The notes: generated by a model not told the origin, from the sequence alone. A stretch of 64,000 bases of DNA from Stictocephala bisonia (GCA_035578905.1 JAQJVL010000031.1:377501-441500); one strand, 5' to 3'; counted from the first letter of the stretch, positions 1 through 12,611 are shown. Program-made: numbers and translations.

Positions 1-2640
1 ATGTACAGGGTGTCTCTGAACTCTCTGATAAGCTTTCTTGGTTATGTATATTACAGTAAACGTAATATATCTTGTAAGGCTATGTACAGGGTGTCTCTGA
101 ACTCTCTGATAAGCTCTCTTGGTTATATATGTTACAGTAAACGTAATATATCTTGTAAGGTTATGTACAGGGTGTCTCTGAACTCTCTGATAAGCTCTCT
201 TGGTTATATATGTTACAGTAAACGTAATATATCTTGTAAGGCCATGTACAGGGTGTCTCTGAACTCTCTGATAAGCTCTCTTGGTTATTTATATTACAGT
301 AAACGTAATATATCTTGTAAGGCTATGTACAGGGTGTCTCTGAACTCTCTGATAAGCTCTCTTCGTTATGTATATTACAGTAAACGTAATATATCTTGTA
401 AGGCTATGTACAGGGTGTCTCTGAACTCTCTGATAAGCTCTCTTGGTTATATATGTTACAGTAAACGTAATATATCTTGTAAGGCCATGTACAGGGTGTC
501 TCTGAACTCTCTGATAAGCTCTCTTGGTTATATATGTTACAGTAAACGTAATATATCTTGTAAGGCCATGTACAGGGTGTCTCTGAACTCTCTGATAAGC
601 TTTCTTGGTTATGTATATTACAGTAAACGTAATATATCTTGTAAGGCCATGTACAGGGTGTCTCTGAACTCTCTGATAAGCTCTCTTGGTTATATATGTT
701 ACAGTAAACGTAATATATATTGTAAGGCCATGTACAGGGTGTCTCTGAACTCTCTGATAAGCTCTCTTGGTTATATATGTTAAAGTAAACGTAATATATC
801 TTGTAAGGCTATGTACAGGGTGTCTCTGAACCCTCTGATAAGCTCTCTTGGTTATGTATGTTACAGTAAACGTAATATATTGTAAGGCTATGTACAGGGT
901 GTCTCTGAACTCTCTGATAAGCTCTCTTGGTTATGTATGTTACAGTAAACGTAATATATCTTGTAAGGCTATGTACAGGGTGTCTCTGAACTCTCTGATA
1001 AGCTCTCTTGGTTATATATGTTACAGTAAACGTAATATATCTTGTAAGGCTATGTACAGGGTGTCTCTGAACTCTCTGATAAGCTTTCTTGGTTATGTAT
1101 GTTACAGTAAACGTAATATATCTTGTAAGGCCTATGTACAGGGTGTCTCTGAACTCTCTGATAAGCTCTCTTGGTTATATATGTTACAGTAAACGTAATA
1201 TATCTTGTAAGGCCTATGTACAGGGTGTCTCTGAACTCTCTGATAAGCTCTCTTGGTTATATATGTTACAGTAAACGTAATATATCTTGTAAGGCTATGT
1301 ACAGGGTGTCTCTGAACTCTCTGATAAGCTCTCTTGGTTATGTATGTTACAGTAAACGTAATATATCTTGTAAGGCCTATGTACAGGGTGTCTCTGAACT
1401 CTCTGATAAGCTCTCTTGGTTATGTATGTTACAGTAAACGTAATATATCTTGTAAGGCTATGTACAGGGTGTCTCTGAACTCTCTGATAAGCTCTCTTCG
1501 TTATGTATGTTACAGTAAACGTAATATATCTTGTAAGGCTATGTACAGGGTGTCTCTGAACTCTCTGATAAGCTCTCTTCGTTATGTATGTTACAGTAAA
1601 CGTAATATATCTTGTAAGGCTATGTACAGGGTGTCTCTGAACTCTCTGATAAGCTCTCTTGGTTATATATGTTACAGTAAACGTAATATATCTTGTAAGG
1701 CTATGTACAGGGTGTCTCTGAACTCTCTGATAAGCTCTCTTGGTTATATATGTTACAGTAAACGTAATATATCTTGTAAGGCTATGTACAGGGTGTCTCT
1801 GAACTCTCTGATAAGCTCTCTTGGTTATATATGTTACAGTAAACGTAATATATCTTGTAAGGCTATGTACAGGGTGTCTCTGAACTCTCTGATAAGCTCT
1901 CTTGGTTATATATGTTACAGTAAACGTAATATATCTTGTAAGGCTATGTACAGGGTGTCTCTGAACTCTCTGATAAGCTCTCTTGGTTATATATGTTACA
2001 GTAAACGTAATATATCTTGTAAGGCTATGTACAGGGTGTCTCTGAACTCTGATAAGCTTCTTGGTTATGTATGTTACAGTAAACGTAATATATTGTAAGG
2101 CTATGTACAGGGTGTCTCTGAACTCTCTGATAAGCTCTCTTGGTTATGTATGTTACAGTAAACGTAATATATCTTGTAAGGCTATGTACAGGGTGTCTCT
2201 GAACTCTCTGATAAGCTCTCTTGGTTATGTATGTTACAGTAAACGTAATATATCTTTGTAAGGGCTATGTACAGGGTGTCTCTGAACTCTCTGATAAGCT
2301 CTCTTGGTTATATATGTTACAGTAAACGTAATATATCTTGTAAGGCTATGTACAGGGTGTCTCTGAACTCTCTGATAAGCTCTCTTGGTTAAATATGTTA
2401 CAGTAAACGTAATATATCTTGTAAGGCTATGTACAGGGTGTCTCTGAACTCTCTGATAAGCTCTCTTGGTTATATATGTTACAGTAAACGTAATATATCT
2501 TGTAAGGCTATGTACAGGGTGTCTCTGAACTCTCTGATAAGCTCTCTTGGTTATATATGTTACAGTAAACGTAATATATCTTGTAAGGCCATGTACAGGG
2601 TGTCTCTGAACTCTATAATAAGCTTTCTTAGTTGTTGTTA
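1..2640. repeat. 81-bp satellite array, about 33 copies
   Basis: Head-to-tail repeat of an 81-bp unit beginning ATGTACAGGGTGTCTCTGAA; unit starts fall at 1, 82, 163 and so on. The array begins at or before the left edge and ends in a diverged copy at 2591-2640. Copies differ by a few substitutions (for example GGTTATATATG versus GGTTATGTATG) and by rare 1-bp or larger indels: 82-bp units near 1130, 1210 and 1375, and a shortened unit near 2050. Because 81 is a multiple of 3, one frame stays open over many units and reads as a 27-residue repeat. I regard that as a by-product of unit length. The unit contains TACAGGGTGT, which also occurs at the ends of the foldback at 34282 and at 52709. Confidence 0.97.
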
Positions 2641-2686
2641 AAGGTTAGTTTATAATCACAGATATCATATTTGAAGTTTCCGAAAC

Positions 2687-3471
2687 ACCTTGGTTTTCCT
2701 TCCAGTCACCATTTTTTTCACTTTTAAATTTATATCTAAAAAACCAAAATGAGTATTAACCTGCCATTTTGCATGGATCTTTATAACATACACACCTAAT
2801 TTTAGAAAAACTATTGGTTTTCCTTTATGACAAATTTCAAAATGGCGGACAAAATCAAAGTTTAGAAAGTATAATTACAAATCCATGATGTAACAATTTT
2901 AAAAAGCAGATGAAAAACAACAAAGAAAATATAGTATGTGTGACAGTATGTATAGCGTCACATAAATGCCTGTACAATGTGCAACAAACATGTAACAGCT
3001 GATAATAATAAAGTAATTTGTGATAGTCTTAAATCAGATGTTAACATAAACTTTATTGTTGTACTCGACAGTTGATTTAAGACTATCACATACTTATCAG
3101 CTGTTACATGTGTGTTCCACATTGTACATGCATATTGCGCTGCACATACTGTCACATAAATTGTATTTTCTTTGAAAATACAATTTATGTAAAAAAAATT
3201 GTTACATCACTAAATAACATTTGCGAAACAATATTGTTTTGTGTAATTTTTAATATAATTATTGGTTTAGGTGTTATTTAGGACTGAACATTTTAATTGA
3301 CCGCCATTTTGAAACTTTTGATATGAGAAAACAATAATTTGTTTCAAAATGTATGTTTATTTTTTTATAAATAATCATGCAACATTGAAGCTTAATAGCT
3401 TAATAAACCATTTGGTTTTGACATATAAATTTAAAAGAAAAAAAAATCCAACTGGAAGGATAACCAAGGTG
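2687..3471. mobile_element. foldback (long inverted repeat) MITE-like element
   Basis: The segment is a near-complete inverted repeat. The outer ends are CACCTTGGTTTTCCTTCCAG on the left and its approximate complement at 3450-3471. Internal blocks pair in order: the AATGGCGGAC region near 2845 with GACCGCCATT near 3300, ATGTAACAATTTT near 2890 with AATTGTTACAT near 3200, and CATGTAACAGCTGAT with ATCAGCTGTTACATG. The centre is near 3050. There is no transposase frame. It follows the 81-bp satellite by about 45 bp. I see no clear target-site duplication. Non-autonomous foldback/MITE is an inference from structure. Confidence 0.8.
3155..3189. other. perfect hairpin inside the foldback
   Basis: CATAAATTGTATTTTC and GAAAATACAATTTATG flank a 3-nt loop, giving a 16-bp perfect stem. 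It lies in the right arm of the 2687-3471 foldback and has no counterpart at the mirrored position of the left arm, so it looks like a secondary inverted duplication. Confidence 0.85.
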
Positions 3472-4984
3472 AATCCTGTTGAGTAGTTAGTTCTCTAATT
3501 ATTCTATGTGTGGATGGTAGGGAAAGTACGGTTGTCAGTTACTCCCCATATTCTTCTCTAAATCTTGAATGATAACCCTAGTAATTATTACTAAAAATAA
3601 AAAAAAAAAATTGTATTGGCGGTAACTCCCACTGAGGCGTTCACTGCGACGACAGGAAAGCGATGTCTGTTTTGTTTTTCTCCGTGTTAGAACTCCGTTT
3701 TGGATTGTTTAACACTTTCAGCACATTTTAAAACTGAAACACTTTAAGAGTACAAACTACAGTACTATAAAATGCTTCAATAACCAAAAAAAGTACAAAT
3801 ACAGTGAGTTTAAGTTTAACTTAAAATTAATTTCCTGTAAAAAAAAGGTTTAGAAACATATTGGCACAAAACTATCAGAAACTCTTTTTCAAACATGGCA
3901 GATTTTATTGTTTATCATAGGTAACTTGTTTACAGAAGTGAAGTAAACTCTGATCCTTGTTTGTAACTTAGTGTGAACGTTTAATAGTAATATGAGTTTT
4001 TACTATACAGAAATAAATTTTTATTTAATTTCTCAATAAAGTTAAAACAAGCTGCATGCATTGTAATAAATGCATATACAATATCGTACCTATTGCAAAT
4101 AATTTAATAATAATTTTATTAGTGTGGGAGTCAAAACAGTAAAATTTGTGAAAGTGCCTAATTAAAAAATAACCATGAAACAACACTTTCTCATAATAAA
4201 GCAGATCGTACAGTTTTTAATGTTGAAGCAGTTATGAGTATCAGATCTTAAATGTTTGGAATTCCACATTTAACATTCAAAAGTATGTCAGAACTGAATA
4301 TTGTGTAACAAAGTTTTAGAAACGAGAATATCAAGTTAAGCCAAACAAGAAGTTTGACATATGTACACGAAGTATGTTACTTGGCTCCGTTGACTTTGCA
4401 AAACAAACGTTATTTATAATAGAAAGACTCTTCTTTATTTTGCAGATGTAATAAACTGTAAAATAACTGTTTGTAATTTTATGTTGACATCTTGTTCCGA
4501 GTTTTCTTTCAGTTGTAAAAGAGCTGATCCAAGAACTGGTAACACTAGGCTATATATACACTAACATGTTTAACATTTTATAACATATTTATTGGTAGTT
4601 TAAAGCATTACAACCAGTAAATAATGATGACTTATCGCTTGAAAACTACACGTGAGAAATTTATGTTTTTCATCACGCAAATATGGAAGGGGTGCTATTA
4701 CAATTATTAATTCGTATATATTCGTGTACAAATGATCGTACATATTTTATTGCATCTGTGGATTATGTATTGGTTATATAAAACAACTGAAGAAATACTT
4801 TAGTTTAATATAGACATCTACAAATACATATTAGTTTAAATGGTACTTTCTCCCATAGCATAGAGAAAGGGTTGTGACTGTCCAAACAAATTTGTTTTAC
4901 AAGTTGGTCTAAAAATCCATTTTAGGACCCCCTGAACCCATAACTGGTTGTTTTGAAAAAAGATTTTGGTGTTTGTCCATACGT
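3472..4984. other. AT-rich DNA, no gene seen
   Basis: No coding pattern, RNA gene or clear repeat is visible apart from the short dispersed repeat at 3618-3730. Confidence 0.6.
3618..3730. repeat. short dispersed repeat, copy 1 of 2
   Basis: Shares a block with 10998-11110 in the same orientation. The core is CCACTGAGGCGTT, followed by similar sequence around GAAAGC and CTCTGTTT/GTCTGTTT. No terminal repeats or promoter boxes are visible. The family is not recognised. Confidence 0.55.
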
Positions 4985-4986
4985 GT

Positions 4987-5096
4987 GTGTGTGTGCACTT
5001 CGTGTGTGTCTGTGCACTTCTTGTGTGTCTGTGCACTTCTTGAGTGTCTGTGCACTTCGTGTGTGTCTGTGCACTTCTTGTGTGTCTGTGCTTTTA
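4987..5096. repeat. 19-bp minisatellite, about 5.5 copies
   Basis: GCACTTC recurs at 4995, 5014, 5033, 5052 and 5071, a strict 19-bp period with unit GCACTTCTTGTGTGTCTGT. It grades into a short GT run on the left. Confidence 0.9.
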
Positions 5097-5100
5097 GCTG

Positions 5101-8100
5101 GAGAAAAAAAAGGATAGATCGATTTTTATGAAATTTAGTATGTAGGTGTATTTAGCAAATATGTTCAGACTGTTTTTTTCACTTTTTCGAAACTATTGTT
5201 TTTTTTTTATTTTTATGTGCAAAAGAGATACAAAAATAGAATGTTCTCATAACGTCTCTAACGATTTTGATTAAATTTTCAAGAAAGATGTGAATTACAA
5301 TTTAAAATATTTTAGTAACAATTGAATGTCCTAACGTTAATAGCTTTGTGCTGTAGCACAGAGTCAATCGTCTCTAGAACAGCCCACCTTCCTCTATGCT
5401 CTATTCTCATGTGTCGGTGTATTAGTTCTTTCAGTGTGTTTCTTTTCCTTCTGCCCAGCCGTCTTTCCTGTTTCTTTTATCCAGGCGTTAGCCATCACAC
5501 TAATATTCATGTCCGGTTTTAAGTTCTAATTGCGTAAGTGTTCGTTATTTATAAACATTTATTCTATTATGAAATATCAATTTATGGTGAATTATAACTA
5601 TCATGTTTGTTATATTCATGAAAGTCATAGTTTTATTAAATATATTATTTACTGCCATAGTTCACAACTATACTGTATTTCATACCTAGAATGCAGTACG
5701 GTAAGCCCATAAGCAATGCTACTCAAATGGGAGTTTTTGATGTACAGTACTGTATAAAAACGTTAGCTCGCTAATAAAAGTAAGCATACATTTAAATTTT
5801 AGCACAGGAGGTGGTTGGGAAAATATTTATTGTCTGTTCATAAAGGTATAAAATATTGAAAATAAGTTAATATAATTTAATAAATTAAATATATGCTCTA
5901 AAAACGTATAGCCTTTAGAGGTTCAGTTTTAAGAGGCCACAATTCAATTACTGCATTTTAAGTGAATAAATATTGACTAAACAATTTGAAAGTTTGTAGT
6001 GATTTGAAATTGTAAACTTGATGCAGAAGTAGTGGATTCTTACTGTGTTAATATGAATTAATTATATAATTAAAATAATTGGGTAGAATACTGTATATTA
6101 AAAGTAAAAATTAGTTTATATATTTTAGAAAAGACATGGAAAAGTCGACCTGTGAGGAAGTTTTTTATTTTTCGATCAGGGAAGTTTCGTCAGCAGGAAA
6201 GTTCTGATAGATAAACACTGGTACTTGTTTTTTTATTTGAAACGTTTTTCACCAATATGCATAGTTTAGTCGGTAATTAGTAACAAAGAAACGTTACTGT
6301 GCGGCGCGCGCAGTTATCGTTGTGTTGGTGACCTGGCCTTACTCTGAACCACCCGCGATTCTATCGGTGCTAAGATATGAACCCAGGAGAAATATTAATT
6401 ATTTAATATATAATCTATTCTACTTAAAATACATTGCTTAAAGATGAATTTATAATGTTAGGCAATGAAAATTAGAGGCATAAAGCTAGTTATTATTTTT
6501 CAGTTATTGTAACAGGGCTTCAAATCATTTACAATAAGTATTTTATGGTATATAAGTATAGTACAAGTAAACATCACACAACACAAATTTATTACAATAT
6601 AAGCTCAAAAAGCACAAATATATTACAATACAAATACAAAATGCACAAATATTATGGTGATCGATTTCAGTGAACCACGATCACCTTCCTCAGACCAGAG
6701 GGATTCACAAAAGAACCAATAAAAAAAAAAAATAATAATAATAATAAATGTGGTCAGCCTTTCACCACTTTTAATTATTTTTCCTTTGGCTTTCTTTTCC
6801 ATTGTTAAAAACCACAATGAATCACTAAAATTATAATTGAATTCGAATGATCAAGACACTCCAAAAAACACAAGCACTAACCACAGACCTCCTTCCAACA
6901 CTGTATGTAAGCTTGAAGTTCCCCTTTAGGGGATGTTTGTTTATTCCTTTGTGTCAACAGATAAGATGAAAAGAGCGAAAGTCCCAAGCAAGTCACACGC
7001 ACGCCTTGTCTTCAGTTGAGTTATTTATGGGTTAGAGGTAATATAAAACACACATAGAGCTGGTTTTTATTTGTTTGAAAGCTTATTTTTTTGTTAAAAC
7101 TAATTAATTATTTATTGTAACACAATTCATAAATATCTTAAACATTATTGTAAAATACGCTTAATTTATTAACATAGATTAATATAAATTTCTTATAAAA
7201 CAGTTAAAAACTCAACACTCGTTAATTTAGGTACAAAACATGGATAGTACCAATAAATAATCGTTAATTTTTTGTCTTGGAATATGCTACTTAAAACTTG
7301 ATTTCGTTAAGTAGACATTAATTTACGGCATTATATTAGATAATTTGTTATACATTTTACTATATTTTCCATTTCACTAATTATATTTTGTTTTTAAATT
7401 AATACACATACGTGAACATATCTACACATTTATTATAGCTGATAATTTGATCATTAAATCAATTTTTAACTAATAATATTTAATTTGTACACCATTAAAT
7501 TATATGAGACATTTTTTATATATATATAAAAAAAAAGAAAAAAACAAATACTCTAATATAATATCCGGGCAAAACCGTGAATTAGGTATATGACAGTGGG
7601 CAGATAGACAGAGCTCTATATTTTTGCACCAGCTAGTAGCGCTGTGTTTGTCCATAAGAGCCGTACTGCATTCTCAACGTGAAAGGGTATAGAAAATAAA
7701 AACATTTCATACAAACTGCAAATATGTATTGTATATAAAGCAAATGTTAAGAAAAATAATAAATGATAAAATAGTTAATATATGAATAGTACATATTAGA
7801 AAAAAATATTACCACCAAAATGAGCTAAATATATATAATATATAAAAATAATATAATTTGCCCTGTTATTTAATATTGTTTCCACCTATGTACTTTGAAT
7901 TATTGATTATAATGCCATTTATATTTTTATAAATAAAATATTTGATGTTATGAATACAATTAGGCATTATTGTAATTATAACTTAAATGATACATGTAAT
8001 ATGAAATAATCTCCGAATTGCTTGTAAGCTTGGTAGATAATATCGCAAAGATATAGAATATAATAAGTTCATTTAGACACTTACATAATTGTGGCTCCTC

Positions 8101-8883
8101 TATGTAACAAAAACATACTTGTAAGTGGGGCCATCTTAACTTAGTATATAATAAATAATATAACTTGGTATATAGTAATACAATACATTTTAATATAGTC
8201 TTATCAATAATTGTAACAGAAACAATGACAATTGGTGTGCAAATAGTTCTCCTAGTGTATAAGTAGCAAACGTAAACAGGTTAATTCATATTAAATAGGT
8301 AGTTTATAGTAACAAGTACTTTGATTTATAAAAAGTTTATTCCCAAGGATGTAGCTTTTGTACATTTCTTGAGGAATGGGTGGAGCTGATTAACTCTCCC
8401 TTTCCCCGACTTAAAAACAGGTTCAGTCAGATGTGATTCAACATATTATCGAACTGAACAATTGCTTGTCATAATATCATATTTTGAATTATTAAAAATA
8501 TATAAAAAATAAACAAAACTAAAACTATATAAATTGTGAAATAATAGTATAGGTTTATGTAAATGTAAATATTATAAAATGAATATTTCCAGAACAATAA
8601 TGCAATTATTTTAATTAGTACCTAATATTACCTATACTGTTCAGTCAAACTATGATTTTAATTTGTACGTTTCGCTGTAGTTAAATGACCTTCAGGTCCA
8701 CTTGAATTGTTTTAACATCAAGGCCACGTGTCAAAAAATGTAACACTTATTTAAGTTGTTAACTATACTATACAAATCTTGTAACGATACAGACAATACT
8801 ATTAAATATAATGTTTTACTCATATTATTCTTTATGTGAGGAAATCAATAAACAAAAGAATTATTTTCTTTTCGTTTGTTTAG
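5101..8883. other. AT-rich DNA, no gene seen
   Basis: Low-complexity A/T DNA with short frames that have no recognisable content. A small GC-rich patch (GCGGCGCGCGC) lies near 6301, and an (AAT)n run near 6720-6750. A short repeat related to 41197-41284 sits at 6655-6715. Confidence 0.55.
6655..6715. repeat. short repeat related to 41197-41284
   Basis: GGTGATCGATTTCAGTGAACCACG followed by an AGAGGGATTCAC block resembles GTGATCGATTTCGGTAAACC and GTGAGTCCCTCTAG at 41195-41250. Nothing more is recognised. Confidence 0.4.
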
Positions 8884-9036
8884 GGTACTCAGATAAAGGA
8901 AACAGCGTTAGAAAAGAAAATACACGTTAGGAACAGGTTGGGACAAATATTGAAGGAAGTAACGTTGTTTGAACTTGTAAGGATGTTTGAGAAAGTCCGT
9001 TCCGAGTTCCGGCGAAACAATCAAAGTTTTATTTAG
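8884..9036 (+). CDS. candidate terminal exon (unproven)
   Basis: A T-rich tract ending in TTCGTTTGTTTAG could be a splice acceptor. It is followed by 50 open codons and a TAG stop at 9034-9036. The peptide is charged and helix-like (it contains EKKIHVRNRLGQ and FELVRMFEKVRSEF), and the stretch is less AT-rich than its flanks. The acceptor itself supplies an in-frame stop just upstream, so the frame would only exist after splicing. I do not recognise the protein and see no matching upstream exon in this window. A random frame of this length is quite possible here, so this is a weak call. Confidence 0.15.
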   Translation, partial: GTQIKETALEKKIHVRNRLGQILKEVTLFELVRMFEKVRSEFRRNNQSFI

Positions 9037-10439
9037 GAATATTTGTTTAAGGAATGACTGCTTTATAAAGAAGAGTTTCATTTTGACGACAGAGCGAAAT
9101 TGTGTTCATACAATGTCGTGTGCTACAACATTTATTTATTTATCATCAAGCTATAAAATATGACTGTATGTGAACGAATATATTCTTTTATACCCCCTAA
9201 GGCCAAATATCCTTAGAATCAACTATTTATTGAATTAACAACAGCAGGTGAAACATACAGATAGAAATATACAGCATCAAGAAACTGAAAATTTGCCTAG
9301 TTTTAGTTTTAAGGCCATGGTTGAAGTCAAAAAAGGTTTGATGCCTATGAAACTTTATGTGTGGATTGATATAAACTTAGTCTTTAGTACATAAAAACAA
9401 CATTTGTATTGGAGATCAACGTTTTATTTTAACTCACGTAATTTCTCAATAGACATTTGATGATATAACCATTGATTTTATACACTAATAGATCTCCCAT
9501 CCAATGTTAAATTTTGAGTCGCAAAATATCAGCTGTTTTTGTGGTCCATTGTGGAGCGCTAGTGTAGTCCAATGTAAATGTAATGCAGTTTAAACCAGCT
9601 GTGGTTGCGGGCCACACAAACTAACAAAATTACTGCCACAAATATTCCTATTAGATGGTTTATCTATTGTAGGTGTATATAATCAAGGATATAACTTACT
9701 ATGTCCAGTGATTACAAAATGGGGTGCTCTTAACAGCCTTCTAAAATTACATAACTGCATCTTATTGGTATTGATATTTAGAGCAACCTAATTCATTATG
9801 ACGTGGCCAGGCACAAGATCATGAATCCTAAATTCAAATTCAGATCATCTTTGTACTTTTACGTCCAACTTTCTAGAGGTTCTTGGCGTAGTTGGAGGGA
9901 GGGATCATAAGAAATAAACGATGTCTGGCAGTCAACAAAACGACTAGCATTTTATCATACGACTGTTTTAAGAACTGTAACCATTCTTTTCACGCTGGGT
10001 TTATCCCCTGACGTTCTAAGCCACCCTGGTCTAACATCATTTATAATCCCACACGACTACCACTAAAATGATGAGACCAACAATAAACTACTGCTGACAA
10101 ACAAAAACTATTATTCAATGCACATTGAGTTTCTAAAGGGTTTGTCATCTTAATATTTAAGTCTTTGTATAATATATATGGTCTTAAATGGCTAAATCAT
10201 CAAAAACTCCAACTTATAACACCATTTAAACTGAATGCGAAGAAAAGAGGAACAATATAACAATGACAACTAAAAGTACATTTTGTACCCTGAAGTCTAA
10301 GGAATCTCCTGTGGCAATTGGAACTAAGATTTGGATATAAACAGTACAAAGCTGCCAAACTGTTACTTTTTGTTAAAATGTATTATTTATTTATCTTTTT
10401 AAGTAGGGTCCGTTATCCTTTTTTACCTTACTCAGCCCA
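9037..10439. other. AT-rich DNA, no gene seen
   Basis: No coding pattern or RNA gene. Some slightly GC-richer stretches (about 9530-9620 and 9990-10080) may be worn repeats, but I could not assign them. Confidence 0.5.
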
Positions 10440-10632
10440 TTATCCAAAGGACTATTGTTGTGTGTGTGTGGGGAATTTTTTCAGACATAGTAGGCAGGAG
10501 TACCAGTACAACAGTACAAGGTGAACATTGTTGATAAATTATTCTCCCAGTCAAAGCAGGATTCGAAAACTCAACACTCACTCAGGCTCAAAAACATAAC
10601 AACGCCTTAGACCGCTCGGACACCAGCTGTTC
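10440..10632 (-). mobile_element. tRNA-derived SINE (Leu/Ser-like head), copy A
   Basis: Read on the minus strand, the 5' head contains CCGAGCGGTCTAAGGCG, a strong A-box-like block typical of tRNA-Leu/Ser, and TTTCGAATCCTGC, a B-box-like block. The body continues with AATGTTCACCTTGTACTG and ends near a TTCCCCACACAC block. The same head and body order is found on the plus strand at 50616-50800, so this is a dispersed family and not a single tRNA pseudogene. It is probably transcribed by RNA polymerase III and mobilised by a LINE (known for SINEs; inferred here). Confidence 0.72.
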
Positions 10633-10997
10633 TACATATTTACACCTCTTAATACAATTCACTCCTGTATAAAAAATATATTCATACTTTCTATTTTTGA
10701 AAATGTACTACTGATGGAAAACCCTAAATGGCCTATTGATATTTGAATATACTAAATATTTAAAAATATACCGAATGGGTGCATCAGAATTAGGATTCAG
10801 TTTATCAGAATTAGAAGAACAGATTCAATGTAAATCCCTTCAACTGTGCTATACATAGTAAAAAAAAACTAGCCATATTTAGTTCTTCAACGTAAAAATG
10901 GAATAATAAAAGTTAACCGTTTTAAGTAAGGTAACCTGAGTACCACAATAAAAAAAATAAATAAATCTTTTAAAAATGAATAAAATAAAAAAGGAAA

Positions 10998-11110
10998 CAT
11001 AAAAGCCACTGAGGCGTTTGCTGTGACCATAAGAAAGCAACCTCTGTTTCTCTTTTCTCTATGGAACCACTTGAAGACGAGATCAGTTTTCATATATGCT
11101 CAACATTTAA
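10998..11110. repeat. short dispersed repeat, copy 2 of 2
   Basis: Partner of 3618-3730, sharing CCACTGAGGCGTTTGCTGTGAC and following blocks. It lies about 220 bp left of the solo LTR. Confidence 0.55.
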
Positions 11111-11551
11111 TTTGATTCTTAAATCCTTGAAATATTGAAAAACACAAACAAAAACAATTATAAACTGCCAACTAATAATTTTTAAACAACAATTAATAAG
11201 CATCTGATAAAGATTATAAAATTTATTTTTAATATGTGTACAAGTAAATATATTTACACTAATCTCTAAATAATTTATATTTTAGTTGTATTTTTTACTT
11301 TTATAAGCCAGTGAGAATCTTTTAATTAGAATTTTGTTCCAGGTCGTTTGACTGGTACATTTGTTACTTGTCATCGTTTGTCAGGCTGCCTGAGGTCGCT
11401 TGTACGCTATCGATTTGTTTTCTTTCGTGGCCGTTGGCTCGGACTCTGTCGTTCCGTGATTCCAGCTCCCGGTCTGTAAGGTTGGCCTGTCGTTTTGACT
11501 TGTTTTCGGCCTACAGTTACTTCTAGGATGACCGGCTAGAGACTCTCTAAC

Positions 11552-12179
11552 GTAAGTGTTCATTTTTGATATTTCAAATACCTAATCACCCTTTTGGTGA
11601 AAATATTTTTTGTTTAAATAATAATAATCAGGCTTATTTGTTATTTTCAGTATATTGTTAAATTGTTTGTGTCCTTTCTCTAGATTCGAGGTCAACGTAG
11701 AATCTAGCCATGTGCTCAATGTTAATTTTTATCTTTCATTTCTTTATTATATTTAGTTTTATGTTCAATGTTAGTTATATACCATTTTATTTGAACATTT
11801 TGCAGTTTGAGCTGCCTTTTTTTACTATATTTCTGTTCTCTGACAATATAACCTATTCTACCTGTTTAGTTTGATTTTCATTTGTAACATATAGCCTTTC
11901 TGTGCCAATAGCCTAGATTTTCAGTTTGTCATTTTCTCTTCCATATACGTGAATTCTTTTATAATTTGTTAACTATGTAATTTGGTTTAAATATAATTTT
12001 CTAACAGAATCCTTGTACCTAAAATTAAGCTTTTTACTGTCTTGTTTGCTTCAATCATGTTCTTATTTGTCTTTTCTTGTTTTGTTTTGCAGTTTCATGC
12101 ACCTTTATATTTATTAGTTTGTTATGTGTATTATTTTTGTTTTGGCTGTTTTTTTAATGTGCTGTGTTTGGCCTTTCAG
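11552..12179 (+). other. intron-like segment within the solo LTR
   Basis: The segment starts GTAAGTGTTC and ends GTTTGGCCTTTCAG, matching consensus splice donor and acceptor. The sibling LTR at 61444 lacks exactly this segment: CGGCTAGA...AAC joins directly to TCCAGGGTCC at 61655/61656. No short direct repeat flanks the segment, so the breakpoints are unambiguous and a simple insertion is less likely. The simplest reading is that the right-edge element derives from spliced RNA. Confidence 0.7.
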
Positions 12180-12524
12180 TCCAGGGTCCTTGAGTGGGAC
12201 GTTGAACCCTCAGCCTGCAGTCTGGACGAAGTTCTGCCATCTCTACTGCTAGTCTGGCCTAGGGACCGTGTGATTGAGCCAAGTTTCGCCCCCGCTACAC
12301 TCTCTACGTCTTTGGGTGGTGTTCTTCTGTCCTCAGGTCAGTGCGTTCCATATTTTTTCCGGTGGCTGAGCTGGGGGTGGTCATTTTTTGAAATTAAAAA
12401 AGAAAATAAAAAAAAGAAGATCCACTTCACCACGACCTACAAAAAAAAAAAAAAAAATAATAATAATAATAAATAAATAAAAAATAATAAACTGAACAAT
12501 GAAAATCATGAAACAGCCATGAGA

Positions 12525-12526
<2 letters not shown>

Positions 12527-12601
<75 letters not shown>
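12527..12601. repeat. (TA)n microsatellite
   Basis: About 37 uninterrupted TA dinucleotides inside the solo LTR. The sibling LTR does not have it. Confidence 0.97.

Positions 12602-12611
<10 letters not shown>

Noticed and set aside
1..2641. Long open frames with repeated MYRVSLNSLISS peptide
   Set aside because: They follow from an 81-bp unit being a multiple of 3. Frame changes at 82-bp units, stops in some copies and no flanking gene structure speak against a protein.
5340..5480. Possible basic peptide on the minus strand (GRRKRNTLKELIHRH)
   Set aside because: Short, with stops in the flanks and no recognised family. It could be a worn transposon, but I cannot support a call.
12042..12476. 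144-codon open frame on the plus strand
   Set aside because: It spans the intron-like segment, exon-like LTR sequence and an A-rich tract, and is not conserved in the sibling LTR.
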